Positions 36,556-45,830 of a stretch of DNA of 64,000 nt are shown in pieces. The position numbers and the translations under genes were made by a program. Positions within the stretch are counted from its first letter, which is position 1; every line of letters begins with the position of its first letter. The notes under the pieces are model-generated. The model was not told the origin of the DNA and made no database searches. It saw only the letters and a list, made by a program, of their open reading frames with translations. Source of the DNA: Ramazzottius varieornatus (taxonomy: Eukaryota; Tardigrada; Eutardigrada; Parachela; Ramazzottiidae); NCBI GenBank assembly GCA_001949185.1, contig BDGG01000010.1:1745773-1809772 (forward strand). The letters are read 5' to 3'.

Positions 36556-37771
36556 CCGCCTCGCAGTATATTTATGTCTTTCGCTTCAGGCTTTGCACAA
36601 CAGTTTTCTCGCTGTTATCCACTACTCTGCTTCCAAACTGAGTTTACAGTTTATAGTTAGCTTATTAATTGCGAAGTTAGGCTGGATGCATCTCCGGTTT
36701 CATGGACTTGTCCAAATGCTTATTCAGGCAACGGGAGTGCCACGCCTTTGTCCATCTACTTGCAGTGGTGTCCGTCAAAGAATTTATCTTTCTGATTCCT
36801 TCCCGCAGTATATACTCTGAACCCACTGCTACTGCTTTGTTTATTTTGATCCTTATATTGCTTTGAGCTAACAAACTAAAGGGAGCAAAGGACCAATGCA
36901 GCGATGTTCAACCTCCAGGACTGGCAGGACATACTGGTCCGGGTCCTTGGGCATGAACACATCATTCGTGTTATGTTACTTATCACTTATATGACATGAC
37001 AGCCAAACTTACGACATGCCATTACGGAAAGCCAGACTGCGGGAGGTGATGCCACATTCGCAAACTCGCAATGGCGGTCCGTAGTATGTTTAATTTTTCT
37101 ATTTTGCGATTTTAGTCTAAAATACCCAAGGGATTCTAAATCGCAAACTCATCAGAGGAAACTCGAGCTCCAGTCAGCACGATCCTTTACTCAGGATGAT
37201 TCCCCGATTTTTTCTGATTTTTCTAATTTTGTTGACGAATTTTTCCAAGTTTTTGATGAGTCATGAGTCTTTATTTCGGATTTGATCAGTCAATTCTGTA
37301 CTAATCATTCGAAGATGTTGGTGTATTGATTAATACGGAATTGATAACCCTGTTGATAATACCACTTGACGGCACTGCACGATCAACAGGGTATAATAAT
37401 GCACTATGCCTGTACGTACAACATATGACTAACGGTAGAGACCACTTTCGGTGCCAAGAAATTTCTCTTTGATATTCCGCCATAAGCTCAGGCTTGCCAT
37501 AGTTTGCCCCAATTTAAGGACTTTAGAATGCCTGAACAGCTTTCTACGATCACTCAAGTGGTCTATGACAGTAAAGCTCCGCTGGAAGGCCAGCCTTTTG
37601 GGCGGAGCTCTGGCAAAATAGGAAAATACTTAGGAAAATTGGACAAGTATTTTTCTCCCTTACGCTCTTTCCAGGAAGACTCCATACCGTCTGTGCCTCT
37701 GGGGACCGTATCACATCCGTAAAAGCTGTGGACAAGACTAGGACATCCGTCGGGGTCTGTAGCTCCTCATC
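36556..37771. other. Intergenic LACTB2/SF3A2
   Basis: No coding exon recognised. Contains a small hairpin at 37347..37392 with 11 bp arms (ACCCTGTTGAT and its complement) and a 24-base loop. Confidence 0.45.
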
Positions 37772-38413
37772 ATGGACTTTCAGCATCGTGCTGGAGGAAA
37801 GACAGGTGGTGGAGGAGTGGCATCAGCTTCCGAATCAAACCGCGATCGCCGAGAACGACTGCGCCAGCTGGCTTTGGAGACGATCGACCTCACGAAGGAC
37901 CCTTACTTTATGAAGAACCATCTGGGAACATACGAATGTAAGCTGTGCTTGACCCTACACAACAATGAAGGCTCCTACCTCGCACATACTCAAGGAAAGA
38001 AACATCAGGCCAACCTGGCACGACGTGCAGCCATGCAAGCCAAAGATTCCCTCATCCAGCCCGCTCTGGAGAAGGCACGAGTGGACATCAAGAAGTTTGT
38101 CAAGATTGGTCGACCGGGATACAGAGTAACCAAGCAGAAAGATCCCGAAACAGCCCAGCAAAGTCTTCTTTTCCAAGTGGATTACCCTGAGATAACGGAC
38201 AATACTATGCCGAAACATCGGTTCATGTCGGCTTTCGAACAACGCCATGAAGCACCTGATAAGAACTGGCAGTACTTGATCTTCGCCGCCGAACCATACG
38301 AGACGATTGCCTTCAAAGTGCCGAGCAGAGAAGTCGACAAGACCGAAGAGAAGTTCTGGACGGCTTGGAACAAGGAAACAAAACAGTTCTTCCTCCAGTG
38401 TTCGTTCAAATAA
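37772..38413 (+). CDS. SF3A2: Splicing factor 3A subunit 2 (short form)
   Basis: SF3A2 (SF3a66/Prp11) is part of the U2 snRNP and helps fix it at the branch point. One uninterrupted exon of 213 codons. The N-terminus MDFQHRAGGKTGGGGVASASESNRDRRERLRQLALETIDLTKDPYFMKNHLG, given here only as beginning MDFQHRAGGKTGGGG, is nearly the family consensus. The matrin-type C2H2 zinc finger follows (YECKLCLTLHNNEGSYLAH then KKHQANLAR). The SF3a-binding core runs through QYLIFAAEPYETIAFKVPSRE and the end FWTAWNKETKQFFLQCSFK. The protein stops there: the long proline-rich repeat tail of most animal SF3A2 is absent. It is intronless amid intron-rich neighbours. It converges with the next gene, with only 65 bp between stops. 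Confidence 0.93.
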   Translation: MDFQHRAGGKTGGGGVASASESNRDRRERLRQLALETIDLTKDPYFMKNHLGTYECKLCLTLHNNEGSYLAHTQGKKHQANLARRAAMQAKDSLIQPALEKARVDIKKFVKIGRPGYRVTKQKDPETAQQSLLFQVDYPEITDNTMPKHRFMSAFEQRHEAPDKNWQYLIFAAEPYETIAFKVPSREVDKTEEKFWTAWNKETKQFFLQCSFK

Positions 38414-38478
38414 CGGAAGTTCCATATTTTGCGCTAGACGTCGTATGTAATTGTAGCTGATACGTTGTTCATTTTTAC

Positions 38479-39067
38479 TTATTCCTCACTGTGAGCTCTG
38501 TGGAACCACGCGAAGTTCTGTCCAACTATTTTATCATAAACCGATATCTCAACGATTTTTTTGATCCGAACTTTTAAAAATTGAATGCCCTGAGTTTCTT
38601 GTTCCTGCAAAAATAATACTGGGCAAGTAATTTCAGTCCAGATCACAGGATGGACGAACTCGACATCCTCAAACCGATTGTACAGTTCCCGTGTGGGACT
38701 ATGAAACTGGACAAGTGTCAACTGTTTCTCGACGTGGATTCGTCTGGAAGACCATTTCCCGGTAACAAAAGACTGTAATACAGGTCGAACTTTATTCCAT
38801 TGTGGGTCGGTAGGACTCCAATGGGGAGATTCTTCCAGCTGAGATCTGTGATAAAATGAAACATTTCGTTACATATGAACTCCACCATCAAGGGCTCAAA
38901 TCAGATCCCATTTGTCACATATGCCCGTGCAATATTCCTACCTGTGCTTATACTCCAACGACCGGTCGTTAGGCTATGGACCTTCGTAGACGAAAGGTTT
39001 TCGGAAAACGAACCTTTTCCGGAAGATGACGTCGAGATGCTCACTTCTGAAACAACAGGCCTTTCAT
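38479..39067 (-). CDS. Unidentified 129-residue protein
   Basis: Two exons on the minus strand, 39045..39067 and 38479..38845, meet in phase 2 with a GTGAGC donor and an ATCACAG acceptor. The short first exon encodes MKGLLFQ. The rest is a compact, mixed alpha/beta-looking sequence (KWSSRRIHVEKQLTLVQF, RFEDVEFVHPVIWTEITCPVLF, VRIKKIVEISVYDKIVGQNFAWF) without membrane helices or known motif. It lies tail-to-tail with SF3A2, and its start is only 48 bp from the LAS1L stop. The small size and the basic stretch would suit a mitochondrial ribosomal or assembly protein, but that is a guess. Confidence 0.5.
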
Positions 39068-39114
39068 ACGCGTGAACGACAAACGGTTCATAAAAAAAAT
39101 ACTAAGACGAAATT

Positions 39115-41262
39115 TCATTGACCTTTCTTTACATCTTCGACCGTTTTGACCGGATTTTGATTCTCATCATTGACGGTGGAGCTAGGCGACTTTGCGGACC
39201 AATTACTTAGGCTTGGGTACGCTGCTTTGCACAGTTTCATGATATCTTGCATGAACTTGAACTCCTTCTGATTTGATACGCCTACTTTGGCGATCCTGCA
39301 AGTACATAACAGGGATCCGGCGGAAAATTTACGGAAGGACAAATCGAGAACGGCGTTTAGTCGATATCTTCACGCACTTTTCCAGGACAGGTAGTGCGAA
39401 CCGAGACGGTCTCGATATGATGTATTTGGCAACGGACACAAAATTCACGGGATCCCACATTCGAGTTGACGATTTTCTATCTGCAAAGTTTCACCGTCAT
39501 ACAGAACTAGCCATTTCAAAATTCGGTCAAAGTCGAAAACCGGAAGTGCTTTCTGGTATTTTTGTCGACATTTCTTCATTCGCGTACGTACTTGTTGGCA
39601 AAATTTCCACTAGGATGCACAGAATCCAGGCGCATGTCAGATGGTCTCTTTCGGGGTTTTGGTCTCCCATTAGCTGGGCGAGCGTGCTGAGAAGGCAATT
39701 GGCACCTCCGGGAAAGCTGAGAACATGTTTGACGAGGAAGTACCATTCGTCACGAGAGGTGCTTGGCAGTCCAGGTGGTAAGGAATCACGTAATGCATGT
39801 ATCTCCTCACCTGCAAAACGAACAGCCGAGTTTGACTATTCCGGGTTCGAACATCGTTTATGATAATCGAACCAGCCTGAGGGTTAACCGGTAAGGTCGC
39901 AATCTTACTTGAGCCAAGCTTGTCTAAAGAAACTTCCGAAGGAGACAAGAACTCTTCCGCTAGAACGTTAGTGAGAACGTCGAGATTCTGGTAAGAGTTT
40001 TGAGTGAGAAAATCAGTGATCGCTGATAAATGGGCTTCCAGTTGTTTTCGGTTCGCCTTTCGCCAGTTTTTCTTTGCCTTAGCCTGGGAGAAACACGGAG
40101 CCACCATTGAATCGTGTGACTTTCAAGTTGTAACTCCTGAATGCAAATAACTCACGTCACGCTGGATTATTTCACGTAGACTTAGAAGATCTGTCCGAAT
40201 CTGCTGGCACAAAGCATCGGCATCTCGCTTGGATTCCTTTGACCGTAACAGGTTATCGCTTCTGTTAATCCGTCTTTCCTCGTCATCCCAAAACTTCGTC
40301 TGCAGAGTTAGATAGAAACACTGTGATATGGATATAAGTGTGGTTGAATTATCGAAAGCGTACTTTGAGCCAGTCAGCGACAAACACCAACTCTTCTTCC
40401 ACCTTACGAGCTTCATGCATATCGCTATGGGAAGAACCGTGGCGAATCTGGACCACCTCCGCCCTCACTCCAAACCGACCACAAATTTTGGCGATGGTGA
40501 CTTCTTTACCGCCATCTCCTCGGCCGCGCATAAACGGCTCCGAAACTTCCTTTACGAACCTGAAACGCAGAGATAAACCACCTGAAGCTTTTGGATTAGC
40601 GAAATAGATACTGCCCACCATGCCCTTTACCTAATAATCGCCATCGAAGCGACCGCGACATCCTTCGAGGCAATAACGGTTCGCTCCGACAATCGGATAG
40701 CACGTAAACCTTCTAGTATAAGGATAGTAAGGACAGCGGCGTCTTGTTTGATATTCCTAAAAGGGAGCACTACGGGGAAGGTCTCAGCAATGATTCAAAA
40801 TACAACAGAGCTTGTACCATGCTTGGGCCCAACAAGTGTTGATGATGTGCTCTAGTCGTTCGATGTTCAGAGAGCGCAAGGCGTCCTTAGTGGGGTTTGC
40901 CAGAACAGGTGCAATCTGACGATACACGTCCAACCATTCCTCTCTAAAGTACAGAACAGTTTGATTATCGGAGTGAGGATGTGGGAGTAAATACTAGAAA
41001 TCTTATGTACCTACCTACTACACCAGGGAGAAATGGGTGACGCTGAAAACAAATGAGCAGGTCTCTCATCCTTGGCTTTTCCTACTTCGGAGAAGGGACG
41101 CTTTCGTGGGACGTTCTTGTAATGGTAGTTCTGCTGCCGATCTTCCTGATAGGGATTATAATCCTGGCGCTCCATGAAAGCTGGAAGACGAGAGTGGAGA
41201 CTGGCCTGAACTGTAAGTTCTTCCACAGATGGATATTCTCGGACGTTCGAAGCTCCTGTCAT
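39115..41262 (-). CDS. LAS1L: LAS1-like HEPN endoribonuclease (pre-rRNA ITS2 cleavage)
   Basis: Las1 cuts the ITS2 spacer during 60S ribosome formation, together with the polynucleotide kinase Grc3/NOL9. Nine exons agree in phase (coding order): 41015..41262, 40818..40943, 40631..40756, 40364..40559, 40156..40299, 39909..40083, 39592..39810, 39333..39480, 39115..39295; 520 residues. The Las1 domain is recognised by PWCSREEWLDVYRQIAP, the helical AVLTILILEGLRA and VASMAIIRFVKEVSEPF, then the catalytic HEPN motif VVQIRHGSSH (R-x4-H), followed by the helix ELVFVADWLKTKFW where Las1 has LDWL..YW. The family usually reads RHEATH; here GSS replaces EAT but Arg and His remain. An N-terminal extension of about 80 residues precedes the domain. 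The middle and C-terminal parts are less conserved, as is usual. Confidence 0.85.
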
Positions 41263-41889
41263 TCAAGTTCCAACTTCAAGTAGCAGACGCCGACGATCCC
41301 CCTTCAGCAGTTCGAGCGCACTTGCAGTGTTTCTGAACTCTTCTACAAAATTTGCGAATTTTTCCGAATGATCTGTGCAAACTGCAAACGCAAGTTACGC
41401 CTGAACTTCCGGTTGCGACATTTATACAATCAACACCGCAGTTGCGAAATTGGATATCTAGACAATCAACCTCGACCACGATCAATGCTTGAATCAACGA
41501 ATCGGGTAGTTCATTGGTGGATGAACTGCTTGTCCCACCTTCCGGCTAAACTATCGACTTCCCGCTGGTTTGCGGTACGTACCCGGAAGTTGGAACTTAG
41601 GAATCGAAACCACAGGTTTGATCCAATTCATAGATAGTTGTTATCTCGGGACTTTGCACTTTTACGACGGAACTTTGACAACTCTATTTTCTCATGTAGG
41701 ATGTGTAACACTACTGAAGTACTGTGTGCTAGCTATAGTTATGCTAGCTAGGAGCCCAGGAATAAATGGCATTGCACTGAAGTTGAACGAAAAACGCACT
41801 GCCGTTCGAGAAGTATCGTTGGAAGTAGATTCTCTCACATCATTCGTGCTAAACGGAAAGCCACTTGTGATACTTAACCAGCTGATAGG
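41263..41889. other. Divergent promoter region LAS1L/SLC25A10
   Basis: No exon recognised; moderately AT-rich. Confidence 0.45.
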
Positions 41890-43196
41890 ATGGACAAGGA
41901 AGTTGGCAAAGCACCCCGATGGTATTTCGGAGGTAAACCGTACCCACCTGTTGCATTCCCGGCTCTCTGACACCATTGTTTCTGTGTTAACTGAGTTTGT
42001 GCTACTATCAAGCGTACTTGCAGGAATATCCTGCAGCATCGCAGCTTGCTGTACACATCCTTTGGACATGATGAAGGTGAAAAATACGTTCAAATTCGTC
42101 ACAAGCAGCTTTATTACGAGAAGATTGCTGTGTCGTTTCAGGTCCACCTGCAAACCCACACGTCGGCACAAAAGCTATCCATATTTGGTTCCCTAATAAC
42201 CGTGGCTAAAAGCAGAGGGGTTCTTTCACTGTACAATGGACTCAGCGCTTCCGTTTCCCGTGAGGTATGCCATACGCACGAGCGAAACCTAGAACAGAAT
42301 CTGCACAGTAATACTGTACACAGCAATCGGTATTACTGCAGCATTGTGTATTTGTAATGGAAGAGACTGAAAATGAATCTGGGCTTCTAGTCTGTGTATT
42401 CCGGGTTTCGGTTCGCCGTATTCGACATGTTACGCCCCCACCCCGGACAAGAAGCGCACTCGTTCCTTATGAAGGTATTAACAGCAGCTGGGGCAGGTGC
42501 GGCTGGAGGGTTCGTAGGGGCGCCGCTCGACCTGGTGAACGTTCGGATGCTCAACGATGTGAAAGCGGGAGCTACTACTGCTCGAAGATACAAGCACGTC
42601 TTCGATGGTCTGGTCAGGATATGTAGGGAGGAGCATCCGCAAAATCTTTATAACGGAGCCACAATGGTTGTGATACGAGCAATATGCATAACCGTCGGAC
42701 AGTTGAGCTTTTACCACCAAGTTAAAGAAACCCTGCTTGGATTCGACTGGTTCGAAGACACGATCCCCACACACCTTCTGTGCTCGGCAGTTGCTGTAGG
42801 GCAGAGAAAATTCTTGCTGAATTTCACAAGAAAATTCAAGAAGAGAATATGCATCTTGCCTTCTAATTGCAGGCGTGTTCGGCAGCAACGTTAGCCATGC
42901 CTGTTGATGTCATGAAGACCCGGATGCAGAACGACGCTACGGGACAAGCAAAGGTAAGGTATATGAAGGCAAGTCGTGAAACTTCCGCTCCAAGGATGGT
43001 GTCAAAAGTGATTTGTCCCTTCTAGACTATTCGGCAGTGCTTCCTGTACACTCTACGGGAAGGACCCCTGGCCTTCTACAAAGGCTACGTACCGGCACTG
43101 ACGCGAATAGGGTTTCACACTGTCATCACTTTCCTGACTTTCGAGCAACTGCGAATACGTTTCGGTCACAGAACCACAACCGCACAGGAAAGCTGA
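41890..43196 (+). CDS. SLC25A10: Mitochondrial dicarboxylate carrier
   Basis: Inner-membrane antiporter exchanging malate/succinate for phosphate, sulphate or thiosulphate. Six exons agree in phase: 41890..41932, 42024..42076, 42142..42264, 42391..42795, 42873..42953, 43026..43196; 291 residues (human 287). The start MDKEVGKAPRWYFGG matches the family opening RWYFGG. Three carrier repeats with P-x-D/E-x-x-K/R signatures are present: THPLDMMKVHLQ, GAPLDLVNVRML and MPVDVMKTRMQ. Subtype features: GLSASVSRE, YSGFRFAVFDML, GFVGAPLDLVNVRM and LAFYKGYVPALTRIGFHTVITFLTFEQLR, all as in SLC25A10 rather than oxoglutarate or uncoupling carriers. The final GHRTTTAQES has no targeting peptide role. Confidence 0.93.
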
Positions 43197-43765
43197 GCTG
43201 CGACAGTGCGAAGCTCCTTGCTGTTGAAACAGGATCCCGGAAATGTACTGCCACGAGTTTCCTAGCACAGCGACCCGGGCCTGCGAAAGAGAGTACACTG
43301 ATCTCGAGAAAAGAATAGATGTAAACACATATACGTGGACACTTCATAAGGAAAATCAAACGTAAAGACAACACCGAGTTCAGAAGGACAGATGGTCAAC
43401 TCGCGAGCAGTATGATGTAACTTCGTTAATATTGGCGAATAACGGTTGACAACTTGACTCAAACATACTGTGGCCGTATGGCTGATTTGCGCCGATCTTC
43501 GAGAAACCATGAGTTCGCGAATTCGAGCTGAAAAGAACTTAAGTTTAAAATTTCTCGGCACGCTTTCAAGCGTAAAACAATTAAGTAAACTACAAACGAT
43601 CAAGAAGATTGTTTCTGTGAAGCGCCAATCAGAGATGATTATTTTCACACAGCACGTAGGGATGCAAGGAACCAACTCTCCCCCATTGGCACCATACGTG
43701 GGTAACAACAAGACAAGCCGTGGGCTACATGAAGAAGATCTATTACGCCCAAGGTCAAAGGAAGA
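43197..43765. other. 3' intergenic
   Basis: Region between convergent 3' ends of SLC25A10 and the next gene; nothing recognised. Confidence 0.45.
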
Positions 43766-44504
43766 TTAATCTCTAAAACCTACTATCTGATCCGATGAAG
43801 GGAGTTTCCACTCGTCTTCTTTCAAGATCCGATCCGCAGTAGCTCGAAGTTCCAGCATGAGGGCTTGATGGTCTTTGTCTTCTTGTGAGTCTGGCATCCG
43901 CGGAATAATGCTTTGCCCAAAAGGGCCAGGTCTCTTCATGAGGGCTTCTATTTCTTCGCCATCACTGCAGCTGGACGCAACGTCCGCGTCACCTTCGCCT
44001 GCCTCTGGGGAAGCGAACAATCTTCGCGGCATCACAGACAGTTCCGGTGAGGATCTTTGCAGTGTCGAAGTCGTCGTGCTTGCTGTCACCAGGGACGATG
44101 CTGCAACCACAAAGAAAACCTGGGCTAATTATTCGGATGCGCGCCCGCATAAGGTATTATGGAGTATGGACCTAAAGAAACAAACTCGACAAGACCGCTC
44201 TCCTAAGAGGCGCACGATTTTAGCCAATAACAGCGGAAACTTGCACCAGTCGACAATCTTGTCGCGTTTGCCTGACAAGCTCCATATATTGCCAATCATA
44301 CGGGGGTTTCCTTGTCGGGCTGGTACAGTTGGTGGCATCCTGACGCCAATCCGAAAAAATCACCCGTAGCTCTTAGATTACTGCCTCAATTCGGCTGTCC
44401 GGCTCTTTAAATTCCAGCTTCCACGACTGTACCGAATCCGTGACCTCCGTCACTTCCACGAGGCAGCAGTGCAGTCTCCAAAATCCCAGGATCGATCGCC
44501 ACAT
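43766..44504 (-). CDS. Unidentified protein with acidic C-terminal half
   Basis: Probable three-exon gene on the minus strand. Exon 1 is 44382..44504 (ATG at 44504; MWRSILGFWRLHCCLVEVTE and WKLEFKEPDSRIEA). Exon 2 starts at 44339 (DATNCTSPTRKPPYDWQYME) and ends near 44247. Exon 3 is about 43766..44100 (RRLFASPEAGEGDADVASS, MKRPGPFGQSIIPRMPDS, ending DQIVGFRD). Exon 1 to exon 2 joins in phase 0, but I could not find a good phase-1 donor for the exon 2 to exon 3 junction, so the middle is unresolved. No known domain. The short hydrophobic and cysteine-containing N-terminus followed by a disordered acidic region gives no function. A repeat shared with a TDP2 intron lies within the unresolved part. 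Confidence 0.4.
44181..44236 (+). repeat. Dispersed repeat, copy 1 (shared with a TDP2 intron)
   Basis: About 56 bp similar, with roughly a quarter of positions changed, to 46240..46295 in the same orientation. Core strings ACTCGACAAGA, CTAAG-GGCGCACG and AGCCA-TAA are shared. The TDP2 copy is clearly intronic, so this copy may also be intronic. Confidence 0.45.
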
Positions 44505-45082
44505 CAGGCTTTCACATTCTCACTCTTACATGCAAAGACTCATGGTCCACCAGGTGCGTGAAGAGTCTAGTTCAGAAGCGTGGCAAGGTCTGGGATGATC
44601 GAGAACCTGTCCGAATTTCCGAAATTAACTACTTACGGGAAGTCAGAACCACAACAAAACACAATAATAGACACATTGCGATTTGAAACATTGTTGATTT
44701 GTCGATATAAGAAAAGCCGGGTCTCCTGGCTGGTTGATCTGAAGCTGATTCTTTAGCTGAACTCTTTTCGTTATGATTTTCGGACCCTTTCCTGAATTCT
44801 GGATAATTCGTGCGACTCGCCGCTTACCGTGCAGTGCTTGGGACATCGTATAGCCGCGGAGCATCCGGAGCGACTGGTGGACTTCCGACAGCAACCAACA
44901 GGTAAGATTAACATCATGAAGCGGACATAGCGGGCCGATCTGCATTAGCCTTGCTTGACAAGATTTGCTTCGTTTCAGACGTTTAGTTCTTGACATACAA
45001 AGGGCCACAACGCCAATCCTGTTCGCATATCAGTTGCTACCAGACAATACTACGGCAAAGACTGCTTGCTGTTCTCGGAGCA
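44505..45082. other. Intergenic before POP7
   Basis: Divergent region between the unknown minus-strand gene and POP7. The POP7 frame is open upstream without an ATG, so a 5' leader in frame is likely. Nothing else seen. Confidence 0.4.
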
Positions 45083-45676
45083 ATGAGCAAACTAGCGCAC
45101 GCCAGTGGGGCGGGGACTTCCGGTCCGTCCTCTCCACCCGGTCCACCTGCACCTCAACAGACATCCGCACCGAAAGCCAGCAGCAACAGGAACACGCGTG
45201 GAGCAGGAGACCATGGAAGGATGGCGCACGATAAGCCCGGACCATCCGAACACAAGTTACCCAAGCTGGAGTACGACCCAAGTGAGTACCAGCTGGTTAA
45301 GCATCTCCCTCGACAGTGCCCGCGTGGACCCGGCGAAGTCTATATAACGCTGAAGACGTCCTTCAAAGCACAGCTGGAGCGATGCAAGAAGCTACTGGAA
45401 GCACCAGGCTGTAAGTCCATCTCGCTTCATGGAATGGGCGCTGCGACGAATCGTGCAGTTAACTTAGCTTTAACGCTTCAAGCCGAGTACGCTGGCCTTC
45501 TCGAGATATCCACGACTACCGGAAGTACGGAGATAACGAATGAGCTTGAACCGTTACGAGATGATCTGGACCCAATTTCCCAGTCGCGTTTCATATCTGT
45601 GATTAACCTGAAGCTCTTCTTTGTAAAATCGTTAGAAGACTTGAAAAAGCCAAAAGAAAATGCTAATAAGCAGTAA
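45083..45676 (+). CDS. POP7: Ribonuclease P/MRP protein subunit POP7 (Rpp20)
   Basis: Alba-family RNA-binding subunit of RNase P and RNase MRP, which process pre-tRNA and pre-rRNA; it normally pairs with Rpp25/POP6. A single exon of 197 residues from the first ATG. Residues 1-70 are a Gly/Pro/Ser-rich extension not present in human POP7 (140 residues). Then DPSEYQLVKHLPRQ, GPGEVYITLKTSFKAQLERCKKLLE and the Alba core SISLHGMGAATNRAVNLALTLQ, followed by LLEISTTTGSTEITNELEP and the last strand SRFISVINLKLFF, all in family order. It is intronless, which is common for such a small gene but stands out here. Confidence 0.9.
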   Translation: MSKLAHASGAGTSGPSSPPGPPAPQQTSAPKASSNRNTRGAGDHGRMAHDKPGPSEHKLPKLEYDPSEYQLVKHLPRQCPRGPGEVYITLKTSFKAQLERCKKLLEAPGCKSISLHGMGAATNRAVNLALTLQAEYAGLLEISTTTGSTEITNELEPLRDDLDPISQSRFISVINLKLFFVKSLEDLKKPKENANKQ

Positions 45677-45830
45677 GAAGCCCAGTAAATTTGTCACAGT
45701 CAAAAGATTTCTTCTTTGGCGCAAGTTAATTTACTGGAAAATTTGGTTCTGGTCACAGACTTGGAACAGAAAATAATCATGAAGCATCGCCTTCTTCCAC
45801 CGTAAAAACTTGTCACACAGAATTTCGGCT

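Noticed and set aside
44129-44338. Open frame MPPTVPARQGN... as an exon
   Set aside because: It ignores the good acceptor GGCGTCAG before GATGCC, which gives a phase-0 join from the first exon in another frame, and it runs into the dispersed repeat.
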